Counted from the stretch's first letter, positions 8,905 to 17,999 are shown. The stretch is 64,000 nucleotides of DNA from an uncultured Acholeplasmataceae bacterium (GCA_905203475.1 CAJKWD010000001.1:17597-81596), one strand, 5' to 3'. Notes: generated from the letters alone by a model not told the origin. Numbers and translations: made by a program.

Positions 8905-8928
8905 GTACCAGTATTTATGGGAGGGCAT

Positions 8929-10149
8929 ATGGCAGATTATAAAAATAACAACCAATTTTATTTTGAAGTAAAAAACAAAATACCAGGGAAACTAGGCCGT
9001 ACGGGGATTATTCATACCCCACATGGTGATATTGAGACACCAGCATTTATTGCCGTTGGAACAAGAGGAGAAGTACGTTTTGTGTCAATGAATGAACTAA
9101 AAGAAATACAAGCACAAGCAATGCTAAGTAATGGCTATCATCTTCGTAATGAATGCGAAAATATTAAAGAACATGGTGGTCTAGCAACTTGGTCTGGATG
9201 GAATGGTCCCACTATAACAGATTCTGGAGGATTTCAAGTTATGTCTTTAGGATCAGGACTTGGTAAAGTAGTTAGTATGGATCGTGAACAAGAAGTTATT
9301 AACACTGATCCAAAAGATAGATTAGCACGTGTTACAGAAGATGGTGTTTACTTCTATGATCCAATTTTACAAAAAGATGATTTTATTGGACCAGAAGAAT
9401 CTATGAAAATTCAATGTAATATTGGAGCAGATATTCACATGGCATTTGATGAATTAACGTCTCTTGCTGATAGCTATGAATATAATGTAGAAGCTTTAAA
9501 AAGAACAGAACGATGGGCTAAAAGAAGCTTAGAAGAACATAAAAAGCATTGTAACGATTTAGGATACCATCAAGCACTATATGGTGTTTTACAAGGTGGT
9601 AGATGGGAAGATTTAAGACGTTCTACAGCCAAACATTTATCCAAAATGGATTTTGATGGATATGGACTAGGTGGAGCCTTCTTAAAAGAGGACCTAGGCG
9701 AAATATTGAGATGGTGTTGTGAAGAATTACCAGAGAATAAACCTCGTCACTTATTAGGATTATCTAGACCAGATGATATTTTAATTGGTGCCGAAATGGG
9801 GGCAGATACATTTGATTGTGTAGCTCCAACAAGAGAAGCTAGACATGGACGAATCTATACAAAATATGGTAATATTAGGCTAGCAAAATATAAAGATAGT
9901 CTAGAAGTATTAGATAATCATTGTGATTGTCCTACTTGTAAAAGTGGAATTACGAGAAAAGAATTATGTCATTTGTATAAATCACATGACCCAGAAGAAA
10001 AAAGAAAATATTATAAACTAGCATCGATTCACAATTTACGATTCATATTAAGATTAACAGAAGAAATTAGAGATGCGATTAATAACAATTGTTTTGAAGA
10101 ATATAAAAATAATTTTTTAAAAGATTATTATCATACAGACAAAAAATAA
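8929..10149 (+). CDS. tgt: tRNA-guanine transglycosylase (queuine/preQ1 insertion), divergent
   Basis: Tgt exchanges G34 for a 7-deazaguanine in tRNAs with a GUN anticodon. The barrel has the substrate pocket TDSGGFQVMS (about residue 96), the nucleophile region TFDCVAPTREARHG and the C-terminal zinc site CDCPTC plus the later His in SIHNLRF. The 406-residue product is longer than the usual 370-380, with extra sequence after GGFQVMSLGSGLGK. The ATG at 8929 is preferred because GGGAGG at 8919-8925 overlaps the earlier ATG at 8917. It is a plus-strand singleton with its own promoter and terminator; no other queuosine gene is in the window. Confidence 0.92.
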   Translation: MADYKNNNQFYFEVKNKIPGKLGRTGIIHTPHGDIETPAFIAVGTRGEVRFVSMNELKEIQAQAMLSNGYHLRNECENIKEHGGLATWSGWNGPTITDSGGFQVMSLGSGLGKVVSMDREQEVINTDPKDRLARVTEDGVYFYDPILQKDDFIGPEESMKIQCNIGADIHMAFDELTSLADSYEYNVEALKRTERWAKRSLEEHKKHCNDLGYHQALYGVLQGGRWEDLRRSTAKHLSKMDFDGYGLGGAFLKEDLGEILRWCCEELPENKPRHLLGLSRPDDILIGAEMGADTFDCVAPTREARHGRIYTKYGNIRLAKYKDSLEVLDNHCDCPTCKSGITRKELCHLYKSHDPEEKRKYYKLASIHNLRFILRLTEEIRDAINNNCFEEYKNNFLKDYYHTDKK

Positions 10150-10178
10150 GTATATATCCATTCGATATATACTTTTTT
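10148..10178 (+). terminator. Terminator of tgt
   Basis: An 11-bp inverted repeat (10148-10158 with 10164-10174, five-base loop) ends in a run of six T and begins in the stop codon of tgt. Confidence 0.85.
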
Positions 10179-10182
10179 ATAA

Positions 10183-10206
10183 GAAAAAAACTCCAATAAG
10201 AGTTTT
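10183..10206 (-). terminator. Terminator of rplM-rpsI
   Basis: AAAACTC (10187-10193) pairs with GAGTTTT (10200-10206), followed on the minus strand by a T run. It lies directly after the rpsI stop. Confidence 0.7.
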
Positions 10207-10622
10207 TAACGTTTACTGAATTGTGGAGCACGGCGTGCAGCTTTTAATCCTGGTTTCTTTCTTTCTTTTACTCTTGCATCACGAGTAATGAATCCAGCTT
10301 TCTTTAAAATTGCACGGTAGCTTGTTTCACTACCTTCATTAGCTTTATCGTATTCAAGTAAAGCACGAGCAATTCCTAAACGAATAGCGCCAGCTTGACC
10401 ATTGAATCCTCCACCATTTACTTTAGCTTCAACATCAAATGTTTCTTCTGTACTTGTTGCAACAAGAGGTTGTTTTAAATCCATAACGTTTGTTTCATAA
10501 GGAAAGAATTCTCTTACATCAACACCATTAACAGTAATATTTCCTTTTCCAGGTCTTAAAATTACTTGTGCAACTGAAGATTTTCTTCTACCTGTTCCAA
10601 TAAATTTCTTATCTTTTGCCAT
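10206..10622 (-). CDS. rpsI: 30S ribosomal protein S9
   Basis: The 138-residue product has the S9 opening [14 protein letters not shown] and the conserved basic tail ending PQFSKR, whose last arginine reaches the P-site tRNA. It follows rplM by 11 bases, the standard rplM-rpsI pair, and ends in a terminator. Confidence 0.98.
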   Translation of the reverse strand: MAKDKKFIGTGRRKSSVAQVILRPGKGNITVNGVDVREFFPYETNVMDLKQPLVATSTEETFDVEAKVNGGGFNGQAGAIRLGIARALLEYDKANEGSETSYRAILKKAGFITRDARVKERKKPGLKAARRAPQFSKR

Positions 10623-10633
10623 TTAAAACCCTC

Positions 10634-11071
10634 CTATTTACTTTCCTTTAATTCTACTGGTTTTTGAGCTTGATGTGGATGTTCATTACCAGCATATACA
10701 AATAATTTCTTATACATTTGACGTCCTAATCTTCCTTTTGGAAGCATTCCTTTAACTGCTCTTTCAATCATCTCTTCCGGATAATTTTCTTTCATAGTAC
10801 GAGCAGTTCTTTCTCTTAATCCTCCTGGATAACCACTGTGGTTATAATAAACTTTTGCATCTAACTTATTTCCAGTAAGATTAACTTTTGATGCATTGAC
10901 AACAATTACATAATCTCCACAATCAACATGTGGTGTAAAAGTTGGTTTGTGTTTACCACGTAAAATAGTAGCAACTTTAGCAGCTAAACGACCTAAAGTC
11001 ATATCTGTTGCATCAATTACATACCAATTACGAGATACTTCTTCTTTTTTTTGCATGTAAGTATTTTTCAT
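10634..11071 (-). CDS. rplM: 50S ribosomal protein L13
   Basis: L13 is an early-assembly 23S rRNA binder. The product (145 residues) shows [19 protein letters not shown] and GDYVIVVNA. An in-frame reading begins at 11119, but the ATG at 11071 follows a GGAAAGGGAAAAG Shine-Dalgarno region and matches the family start, so the earlier codons are leader. It is driven by its own promoter through a leader with an 8-bp hairpin that probably serves autoregulation. Confidence 0.97.
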   Translation of the reverse strand: MKNTYMQKKEEVSRNWYVIDATDMTLGRLAAKVATILRGKHKPTFTPHVDCGDYVIVVNASKVNLTGNKLDAKVYYNHSGYPGGLRERTARTMKENYPEEMIERAVKGMLPKGRLGRQMYKKLFVYAGNEHPHQAQKPVELKESK

Positions 11072-11103
11072 AATTATCTTTTCCCTTTCCAAATTTTTTT
11101 GTC

Positions 11104-11128
11104 TCATAAGCTGTCCCACGGCTCATGA
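11104..11128 (-). promoter_or_regulatory. L13 leader RNA hairpin (putative autoregulatory element)
   Basis: In the rplM leader UCAUGAGC pairs with GCUUAUGA (8 bp including one G-U) around the loop CGUGGGACA. It lies between the promoter and the rplM start. Firmicute rplM leaders bind L13 to repress translation; assignment to that class rests on position and the GUGGGA loop. Confidence 0.6.
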
Positions 11129-11154
11129 ATGGGATATAAAATGTACCAATTAAA

Positions 11155-11183
11155 ATTGTACTAAAGAAAGCTTGAAATGTCAA
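11155..11183 (-). promoter_or_regulatory. Promoter of rplM-rpsI
   Basis: A perfect TTGACA (11178-11183), 17-base spacer and TACAAT (11155-11160) on the minus strand. The predicted start near 11148 gives a 77-base leader. Confidence 0.85.
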
Positions 11184-11266
11184 TAAAAATATATGTTTTT
11201 TATAATAAAATAGAACAAAATTAGCAATTTTATCATAATAATTAAAAAACTTGGAATATACCAAGT

Positions 11267-12007
11267 TTAATAAAAAACATCTTTTAAATATAAACCCTCT
11301 GGATTTGCGGTAAATCCAGCTTTTCTTCTATCTTTTGCATCTAATATTTCTATAATATCTTCGCTTTTCTTTTTTCCCTCTCCAATTTCAATTAAGGTTC
11401 CAACAATATTGCGAACCATATATCTTAAAAAACCAGTTCCAAGAAAACTAATTGTAATTTTATTCACATTTTTAGAATCTCTTACAATACTTGTTTGAAC
11501 AATACGACGGACATAATCTTCGTGTTCATCATCAGCTTTAGTAAAAGATTTAAAATCATGTTCACCTTCTAGATATTTTAATGCTCTTTCCATCTCCACA
11601 ACATCTAATCGTTTGTTGTACTGGAATACATAATTTCTTTCAATTGGATCATATTCACCTAAATTTATACGATAAATATATTCTTTTGCTTTAACATGAT
11701 ATCTAGCATGAAAAGTGTCTGATACCGGAACGATTTCTTTCACGTAAATATCTCCTGGTAATAAAGAATTCATTGAATGTTTTAATTTATCGCAATCAAT
11801 TTTTTCTGGAAGATCAAAATGTGCTTTTTGAGCTAAAGCATGGACATGAGCATCTGTTCTTCCACTCGCATGAATATCAATCTTTTTTTCTCCATTTACT
11901 TTTCCAAGTACTTTTTCAACTTCACCTTGTATTGTTTTTCCTCTAGGTTGTTTTTGATACCCTTTATAATTTGTTCCATCATAGGAAAAAGTCATTAAAT
12001 ATCTCAC
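11267..12007 (-). CDS. truA: tRNA pseudouridine(38-40) synthase TruA
   Basis: This 246-residue enzyme has the TruA core: FSYDGTNYKGYQ at the N terminus and ASGRTDAHVHALAQ with the catalytic Asp (about residue 52). The start is a GTG that overlaps the ecfT stop (GTGA). It is the last gene of the ecfA1-ecfA2-ecfT-truA operon, the same order as in Bacillus. No promoter separates it from ecfT. Confidence 0.96.
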   Translation of the reverse strand: MRYLMTFSYDGTNYKGYQKQPRGKTIQGEVEKVLGKVNGEKKIDIHASGRTDAHVHALAQKAHFDLPEKIDCDKLKHSMNSLLPGDIYVKEIVPVSDTFHARYHVKAKEYIYRINLGEYDPIERNYVFQYNKRLDVVEMERALKYLEGEHDFKSFTKADDEHEDYVRRIVQTSIVRDSKNVNKITISFLGTGFLRYMVRNIVGTLIEIGEGKKKSEDIIEILDAKDRRKAGFTANPEGLYLKDVFY

Positions 12008-12753
12008 AATATCGTCTCCTTTAATACTAATAATATAAGTACACTTAAAATAGATAAAATAAATAATCCATCATAACATGTAAATCGCATTTTCTGATAA
12101 TATGTTTTATGCGCTTTTGTAGAATATAATCTTATTTCCATCATATGAGATAACTGTTCCATTTTAGAAATAGTTTTATAAAAAGCATTTTTTAATAATA
12201 TTCTTATTTGTCGCAAATGGAATTGAAAAGAAATTTGTTTATTACTCTTTCTTAATTTCATCAATTGTTTTATGTGATATAATTCATCTAAATACATAGG
12301 AATAAATTGCAAGCCTAATAAAATAGAAAAAGCAATTGATTTCGTATCAACATAAATAAATGACAGCGGTTTTAATATCCATTCTAATCCATACATAAGT
12401 TCCCGATGGGAAGTTGTAAATACAAATAAAAATATTAGTACTACAAAAAATACAATTCTTAAAACCATTATAACACTATTTAATGGGTTTATGCCACATA
12501 ATAGGTAAATTCCATATAAAACAATGTAAAACCATTTTCCTTGCCATAATAAGCGTAAATACAATGAAATAGGAATATTAGATAAAAAAATTAAAAAGAT
12601 AAGCACTAATAAATAAAAGAGTAAGGAAATATAACTTCTTACGAAAAACAAAGATATAAATAAAATAATCATGGCAATTACTTTAGATATTGCATGACGA
12701 CGATTTAAAAAAGAATGAGAATCATATAAGTCTAATAATACATCATTTAACAT
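12004..12753 (-). CDS. ecfT: Energy-coupling factor transporter transmembrane protein EcfT
   Basis: EcfT couples the two ATPases to interchangeable vitamin-binding S components. The 249-residue product has five to six hydrophobic segments and a long cytoplasmic helical arm around residues 150-215, where ECF T proteins place their two coupling helices. The ATG at 12753 is preferred over 12765. It overlaps the ecfA2 end by 11 bases. No S component is in this window, so it probably serves solitary S components elsewhere (group II module). Confidence 0.88.
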   Translation of the reverse strand: MLNDVLLDLYDSHSFLNRRHAISKVIAMIILFISLFFVRSYISLLFYLLVLIFLIFLSNIPISLYLRLLWQGKWFYIVLYGIYLLCGINPLNSVIMVLRIVFFVVLIFLFVFTTSHRELMYGLEWILKPLSFIYVDTKSIAFSILLGLQFIPMYLDELYHIKQLMKLRKSNKQISFQFHLRQIRILLKNAFYKTISKMEQLSHMMEIRLYSTKAHKTYYQKMRFTCYDGLFILSILSVLILLVLKETIL

Positions 12754-13561
12754 AACGATACACATCCTTTATTAAATCATTGATATCATCTCGATATCCC
12801 AAACGTATTTTTGTTCGTTTATAAACTAAATTAGAAAAAGATATCATTTGAGGAACTCTTATACGAATCTTTTTTAATTGTTCTTCTTTTGCAAAAACAT
12901 CATATTTATCCCCCTCTAAAAAGATTGTACCTTGATAAAGTACACAAATATGATCACAAACCGCATGCATAAATTCAACATCATGACCAGCGATAATAAT
13001 CAATTTATGATACTTATTTTTTAATCGTTTAAATAGACGAATGAGTTCCTTTTTATCTTTTGGCGATAACCCTAATGTTGGTTCGTCTAATAACAGAATT
13101 TTAGGGTTATAAACAAGAATGCTGGCAAGTCCTATCTTTCTTTTTTCTCCATGGCTTAATGTTTCAATTTTTCTGTTTAAATAACTATCATTTAAACCCA
13201 CCATGATTAATACTTCTTTCATTCTCTTATTTTTTTCTTTCAGACGATAAGAAAACGATTCTAATAAATAGTCTAATTCTTCTTCTACAGTTAAACCGAT
13301 AAATTGATGTTCTAAATTTTGATGTAAGTAACCAATATTTCTAGATGGTGATACTTGTTTACCTGTTCCTATTTGGATAGTCCCACTACTTGGTATTTTT
13401 TCTTTTGAAAGAAGTTCTAATAAAGTTGTTTTCCCACTTCCACTTGGACCAACAATCCCATAAATATGATCATTTTGGAAAATATATGTGATATCTAATA
13501 TAGAATCGTGATAGTCAAATAATGGATCTTGATAAGTAATATTTTTGCATTTTATTTCCAT
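12743..13561 (-). CDS. ecfA2: Energy-coupling factor transporter ATPase 2
   Basis: This 272-residue ABC ATPase has Walker A GPSGSGKTTLLELL, signature LSHGEKRKIGLAS, Walker B ILLLDEPTLGLSP and switch histidine in IAGHDVEF, all intact. It overlaps ecfA1 by 10 bases and ecfT by 11. In the ECF module it pairs with EcfA1 to drive S-component toppling for vitamin or metal uptake. As the partner has a degenerate signature, this subunit may carry the canonical composite site. Confidence 0.92.
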   Translation of the reverse strand: MEIKCKNITYQDPLFDYHDSILDITYIFQNDHIYGIVGPSGSGKTTLLELLSKEKIPSSGTIQIGTGKQVSPSRNIGYLHQNLEHQFIGLTVEEELDYLLESFSYRLKEKNKRMKEVLIMVGLNDSYLNRKIETLSHGEKRKIGLASILVYNPKILLLDEPTLGLSPKDKKELIRLFKRLKNKYHKLIIIAGHDVEFMHAVCDHICVLYQGTIFLEGDKYDVFAKEEQLKKIRIRVPQMISFSNLVYKRTKIRLGYRDDINDLIKDVYRYVK

Positions 13562-14361
13562 AGATGTTTCACCATCCTAATCATATTATATATTGGCTTA
13601 TCAACAAGTCCGTAATAAGATAATTTATGAGATAAGTCAGCCATAAAAGGGAGTTCTAGAGAAGCTTGTTTTAATTTCTTTTCTTCTTGTATAACATCTT
13701 GTTTTTTTCCATCGAGAAATACTTTTCCATTTTTTAAAACAACTATTTCTTTTCCATATAGACTATATTCAACATGAGAGGTAGCACATATAATTGTTAC
13801 ATCTTGTTCGCGATTTATTTTTTTTAAAATACGGAATACTTTTTCTATATCATATGGGTTCATACCATCAAATGCTTCATCCAATAATAAGATTTTAGGA
13901 TGGTGGACAAGAGCTGAAGCAAAGGCAACTATTTGCTTTTCTGAACAATTTAAAGCTTGTGGTGATGCTTCTAATAAATCATCAATGCCAAATAATATAG
14001 CCATTTCAGTAATTCTTTCTTTCATTTCTTGTTTTGGATAACACAAATTTTCTAATACAAAAGCAAGTTCTGAAGCCACGGTATTAGCTGTAAAATACTG
14101 ACTAGATAAGTCACATACAAAGCCAATCATACTGCGTATTTCTTTCATATGTTGTGTATCTAACAAATCATTTTCTACGAATATCTTTCCTTCTTGGGGA
14201 TGTTTCATTCCTAATAATAATTGTAATAACGTTGTCTTTCCACTTCCGCTTGGACCTAATACTGTTAAGAAAGTTCCTTTTGGAATTGTTAAATTTAATT
14301 TTTTTAGAATTGTTTGATCTCCATAATGAAATGTTATATTCTCCAACTTAATAATATCCAT
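13552..14361 (-). CDS. ecfA1: Energy-coupling factor transporter ATPase 1, degenerate signature
   Basis: Walker A (GPSGSGKTTLLQLL) and Walker B (ILLLDEAFDGMNP) are intact in this 269-residue ATPase. The ABC signature, normally LSGGQ, reads LNCSEKQ, and the switch region reads TSHVEY. The ATG at 14361 follows GGTGAG and is preferred over the GTG at 14373. It is first in the ECF operon with a strong promoter. One of the two ATP sites may therefore be catalytically weak, as in other asymmetric ABC pairs. Confidence 0.9.
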   Translation of the reverse strand: MDIIKLENITFHYGDQTILKKLNLTIPKGTFLTVLGPSGSGKTTLLQLLLGMKHPQEGKIFVENDLLDTQHMKEIRSMIGFVCDLSSQYFTANTVASELAFVLENLCYPKQEMKERITEMAILFGIDDLLEASPQALNCSEKQIVAFASALVHHPKILLLDEAFDGMNPYDIEKVFRILKKINREQDVTIICATSHVEYSLYGKEIVVLKNGKVFLDGKKQDVIQEEKKLKQASLELPFMADLSHKLSYYGLVDKPIYNMIRMVKHLWK

Positions 14362-14385
14362 ATATCTCACCACTTATAAGTTATT

Positions 14386-14414
14386 ATTATAATATAGTTT
14401 TATCTTCTTGACAA
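14386..14414 (-). promoter_or_regulatory. Promoter of the ecfA1-ecfA2-ecfT-truA operon
   Basis: TTGTCA (14409-14414), 17 bases and TATAAT (14386-14391) on the minus strand, 25 bases before the ecfA1 start. Confidence 0.85.
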
Positions 14415-14421
14415 CCAAAAG

Positions 14422-14444
14422 AAAAAAGAGACTTAATCTCTTTT
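14422..14444 (-). terminator. Terminator of the SDR gene
   Basis: AAAAGAGA/TCTCTTTT (14424-14431 with 14437-14444) with a five-base loop overlaps the SDR stop and is followed by a T-rich stretch. Confidence 0.7.
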
Positions 14445-15185
14445 CTTACTTTGTATGCGATATGCGACTTTTAATAACAACTGATCAGAAGCAAAACGCG
14501 TTAAAAATTTACTTACTTTCATTGTTATTCCTGGAATAATAATCATCTTTTTATGGAGCATCTTTTTAATTGCATACTCAGCAACTTCTCTACTTTCTAA
14601 TCCATTGAGTGCAAAAGATACTTTTGCAACTTTATTAAATTCGGTATTCACCGGTCCAGGACATAAAGCACCAATATAAACATGACTTTTACCTTTTCTT
14701 AGTTCTTCATGGATGGCCTCTGTAAATCTAAATACATATGCTTTCGTTGCATAATAAGTTGCCATAAGAGGTCCCGGTAAGAAAGCTGCCGATGAAGCAA
14801 CATTTAAAATATAACCTTTATCCTTCTTTTTAAAATCTTTTAAAAATAATTTTGTTAATGTATGAACAGATTTAATATTTAAATCAATCATATCTAATTC
14901 TTTATCTAAGTTTGTATCACTAAATTCTCCAAATAATCCAAAACCTGCGTTGTTAATTACAATATCAATATCTTTATCTTTTACTTCTTGATATAATTCC
15001 ATACAATTAAATGTCGTAGATATATCCATAACAATACATTCTACATTGGTATTTAATTCTTTTTTTAAAGCTTGTAATTTGGTTTTTCTTCTTGCAACTA
15101 AAATCAAATCATAGCCCATTTCACTTAAGACACGAGCCATATCTCTTCCAATGCCAGAACTGGCACCAGTTATTAATGCTAACAT
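14433..15185 (-). CDS. Short-chain dehydrogenase/reductase
   Basis: A classical SDR of 250 residues: cofactor motif TGASSGIG at the N terminus, NNAG, catalytic Ser in VASSAA, and YxxxK in YYATKAY; ALCPGPVNTEF follows. An arginine pair after the second strand (VARRK) suggests NADP(H). Upstream in-frame codons run to 15317 through the end of the DUF2207 gene; the ATG at 15185 begins the Rossmann fold and is chosen. The substrate is unknown. Confidence 0.9.
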   Translation of the reverse strand: MLALITGASSGIGRDMARVLSEMGYDLILVARRKTKLQALKKELNTNVECIVMDISTTFNCMELYQEVKDKDIDIVINNAGFGLFGEFSDTNLDKELDMIDLNIKSVHTLTKLFLKDFKKKDKGYILNVASSAAFLPGPLMATYYATKAYVFRFTEAIHEELRKGKSHVYIGALCPGPVNTEFNKVAKVSFALNGLESREVAEYAIKKMLHKKMIIIPGITMKVSKFLTRFASDQLLLKVAYRIQSKKRD

Positions 15186-15240
15186 AGTATCACCATACTC
15201 ATTATATAATATTTTCTTAGGATATTCAACGAAAAAAAGG

Positions 15241-17058
15241 CTATTTGCCTTTTTCACGATCTCTTTTTTCTTTTTGTATTTTAGATGTAGCATCTGCAAT
15301 TTTAGTTTCTTCTTCAAAGTTTTTTTTCTTTTGATTTTGCTGTGATGGTTTACGGTGTTGATATTTTGGCATTTTATTCTCAGGAATCATAGATAATACT
15401 GTATTAATAACTTCCATATAATATTCAAATAGTTTAGCAAACGATGATAATTCAATCTCATGATTAATCCATGTAGGTAAAACGATTTGATTATCTTGAT
15501 TATGACGAATCCACTGTTTTGAAACACCTAATACGTAAGCGTATGGTAAATATCCATAAAATTGTTCACTTGTTTTAGCTTGAGACTCTTTTAAATATCT
15601 ACGGAATCCTTCAATTTTACGGACAATATAAGAATGTTCTTGAAATCTTTTTTGAATTTCTTTTCCAAGGAATAACATGACTAACATCATAATAATACAT
15701 ACTACATAAAACCAATTATATCGTAAGTCAGTAAAAGAATATAATACCATAATAGTAAGAGGTATAAATACTAGTATATAAGCAATCTGTTTTAAATATG
15801 GGACAGAATGTTTGATAGTAAATAATAGGCAAATGATTGCGAAAAGTGTAAATAAAACACAGATAATGGAATCAGATAAAATTCCTATTACACTAAAGCA
15901 AAAACAAAGTTCTAAAGATAAAAACGCAAATAAAGTTAAACCATAAATTAAATAAAGAAGAAAGTAAGATTTCTTATCATATACTCTATCTTCTAAAGAA
16001 CGATTGTTTAATTGCTTTTTAGCATATGCTAATTTCGCATAAAATTTTCCTTTTAAGGAATCAATCATAACATGGTCTGATTTAGAAAATAATTGTTCGA
16101 AAACATATAACTCAACATCGTCATCACTTACCATATTTTTTAGTTTTCGTAATTGAAATACTTTGCTATGATCTTTTTTAGTAATTTCTTCTATTTTTAG
16201 AAATCCTCTGATAGCAAATGAAACAATATAAGAAGTTATTTCTTTATCTCCTGCCTCTCCTTTATAAATAAGACCTATTTCTGCCGGTGTTAAATCTCCT
16301 GGAGGGGTTTTTACATAAGGAGGACGTTTTACCTTTCTCTTAGCCATTAGATAGAGAATAAAGGCTATAATTAACATAAATCCAGTAAATAAGAAGAATA
16401 AAAGTGCATTAGTATGATAATTATTATGATCTTGATAAAAATAATGATTAGGAATTTCTGCGACAAAAGATAAATCAGATTGATTTTTAAACGTAGAAAT
16501 ACTTCCCGTAATATGACCACCAGAAACATGATAGTCTATCATATTATCAGCAATCGACTCTTGATCAAACAACCATTGAAATTGATCTAAAGTTTTTAAA
16601 TCTTCAAATTTAATATCAAAAGATAATAACTCAATATTTGCATAATCTTCTTTTTGCAATAATGGAATATATACAGTATTTCCTACTCCTTCAATACTAG
16701 AAAAACCGTAAACATAAGATAGCGTATAGGTTTGCTTTTTATCATTTATTTTTGCTTGTAAATACATTGCATCGCCAAAATTAGAATAACGGAAAGAAAG
16801 TGCACTTCCCTCAACGTCACTAATTTTAGCAAGTCTCTTATCACCAGACTGTGTTATAAAATAAAATGGTAATCTTCTAACAACAACACTTTCTCCCTGT
16901 CCACTAACTTCTCCTGTTTCTACAACATATGCTCTACTGTCTTTCGTAATCTTTATTTGCAATGAAATATGTTTGTAATTAATATTAGAGTCTGCCTTTA
17001 CTGATAGTGGAAACAAAAGACAAATACATAATAATACAATAACCCATCCCTTTTTCAT
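15241..17058 (-). CDS. DUF2207-type membrane protein
   Basis: This 605-residue protein has a signal peptide (LLCICLLFPLSVKADS), an extracellular beta-rich domain to about residue 215, a membrane helix (ALLFFLFTGFMLIIAFILYL region), a cytoplasmic part with LTPAEIGLIYKGEAGDKEITS, further membrane helices around 365-470, and a basic C terminus. This is the layout of DUF2207 proteins, common in Firmicutes but without known function. It is inserted, with its two neighbours, between rplQ and the ECF operon. Confidence 0.85.
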   Translation of the reverse strand: MKKGWVIVLLCICLLFPLSVKADSNINYKHISLQIKITKDSRAYVVETGEVSGQGESVVVRRLPFYFITQSGDKRLAKISDVEGSALSFRYSNFGDAMYLQAKINDKKQTYTLSYVYGFSSIEGVGNTVYIPLLQKEDYANIELLSFDIKFEDLKTLDQFQWLFDQESIADNMIDYHVSGGHITGSISTFKNQSDLSFVAEIPNHYFYQDHNNYHTNALLFFLFTGFMLIIAFILYLMAKRKVKRPPYVKTPPGDLTPAEIGLIYKGEAGDKEITSYIVSFAIRGFLKIEEITKKDHSKVFQLRKLKNMVSDDDVELYVFEQLFSKSDHVMIDSLKGKFYAKLAYAKKQLNNRSLEDRVYDKKSYFLLYLIYGLTLFAFLSLELCFCFSVIGILSDSIICVLFTLFAIICLLFTIKHSVPYLKQIAYILVFIPLTIMVLYSFTDLRYNWFYVVCIIMMLVMLFLGKEIQKRFQEHSYIVRKIEGFRRYLKESQAKTSEQFYGYLPYAYVLGVSKQWIRHNQDNQIVLPTWINHEIELSSFAKLFEYYMEVINTVLSMIPENKMPKYQHRKPSQQNQKKKNFEEETKIADATSKIQKEKRDREKGK

Positions 17059-17121
17059 ATCTTCACCTACTAATAATAGTATACAACAAAAACGAATGTT
17101 CTTGAAATAAAAAATTAATTT

Positions 17122-17151
17122 AAAAAAAGAGTTATGACTTTTTCATAACTC
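17122..17151 (-). terminator. Terminator of the 17.1 kb hypothetical gene
   Basis: GAGTTATGA (17129-17137) pairs perfectly with TCATAACTC (17143-17151) and is followed on the minus strand by seven T. Confidence 0.85.
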
Positions 17152-17911
17152 CATTCATCACTTCATCCCATATATCAACATCTATTGGAACTAAAATATT
17201 CTCATTTAAAATATTTAAATTTTCATCTACATTTTCTTTCGTTGTGGTAAAAAGTTTTTCACCTTCTAATTGATCATACAGTTTTCTAATATATACTTTA
17301 TTATCGATGACATTTACAAATTCATAATTTGGACAATCAATATGAATATTAAAATCATCATCGCAGACAATACTACTTTCTAAAGATTGATGTAAAAAAG
17401 GAAGAGAACGTGTGGCATATCCGTTGTATATTTCTTTTTTCATACATTTTCCATTTTCATAAAATTCTAAATTATCTTTTTCTGCTTCTATATATCTAAA
17501 TAAAAAACCTGGATATGTCTTTGTTTCATCATCATGAAATGTTTGTCTCTGCATTTCAACGTGTAATTTTTGGTCTTGATTACAATAACATTGAATCATT
17601 TTCGTATTTAAAACCGAATGTCTTTGATTGTCTTCATCCATAATTTTCTTAGTTACTCCATAATATAATTGACACTGCTCTTGATTAACTACATTGAACT
17701 TCAGATAGTAAAAACTATTATTATGATATGGTTGTCGGTTTGCTAAATTATCTTTTTGAAGTATATAAGTATTGTTAGTACATTCCATTTTTATATCTCC
17801 TGGAGCAAAAAAGAAGTTATGAATTTCCGTACATAATAAATTAAAAATTCTTAAGTTTGTTTGAATCACTGCTGGTATTTTTGAGATCAAAGTTTGTTCT
17901 ACGTCAGTCAC
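17132..17911 (-). CDS. Hypothetical protein (GTG start)
   Basis: This 259-residue soluble, acidic protein is not recognised. The start is set to the GTG at 17911 because GGGAGG lies 7 bases upstream; a TTG at 17926 would put that Shine-Dalgarno inside the gene. Visible features are many aromatic residues, about eight scattered cysteines (for example MIQCYCNQ and FNIHIDCPNY) and no membrane segment. It is monocistronic, with its own extended -10 promoter and terminator, between rplQ and the DUF2207 gene. Confidence 0.75.
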   Translation of the reverse strand: MTDVEQTLISKIPAVIQTNLRIFNLLCTEIHNFFFAPGDIKMECTNNTYILQKDNLANRQPYHNNSFYYLKFNVVNQEQCQLYYGVTKKIMDEDNQRHSVLNTKMIQCYCNQDQKLHVEMQRQTFHDDETKTYPGFLFRYIEAEKDNLEFYENGKCMKKEIYNGYATRSLPFLHQSLESSIVCDDDFNIHIDCPNYEFVNVIDNKVYIRKLYDQLEGEKLFTTTKENVDENLNILNENILVPIDVDIWDEVMNGVMKKS

Positions 17912-17939
17912 ATGAATACCTCCCAACGGTCAACATGAT

Positions 17940-17968
17940 ACTATAACAAGATAAATTTTACAAGTCTT
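17940..17968 (-). promoter_or_regulatory. Promoter of the 17.1 kb hypothetical gene
   Basis: TATAGT (17940-17945) is preceded by TGT (extended -10) on the minus strand; the -35 region AAGACT is weak. Confidence 0.5.
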
Positions 17969-17972
17969 TTCA

Positions 17973-17999
17973 CAAAAAAAAGAAGCAATTATGCTTCTT
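17973..17999 (-). terminator. Terminator of the ribosomal superoperon after rplQ
   Basis: AAGAAGCA (17980-17987) pairs with TGCTTCTT (17992-17999) and is followed on the minus strand by eight T. It ends the rpsJ-to-rplQ transcript. Confidence 0.85.

Noticed and set aside
11028..11264. A 78-codon minus-strand frame over the rplM leader
   Set aside because: It covers the promoter, leader hairpin and rplM start in another frame; the leader explains the region.
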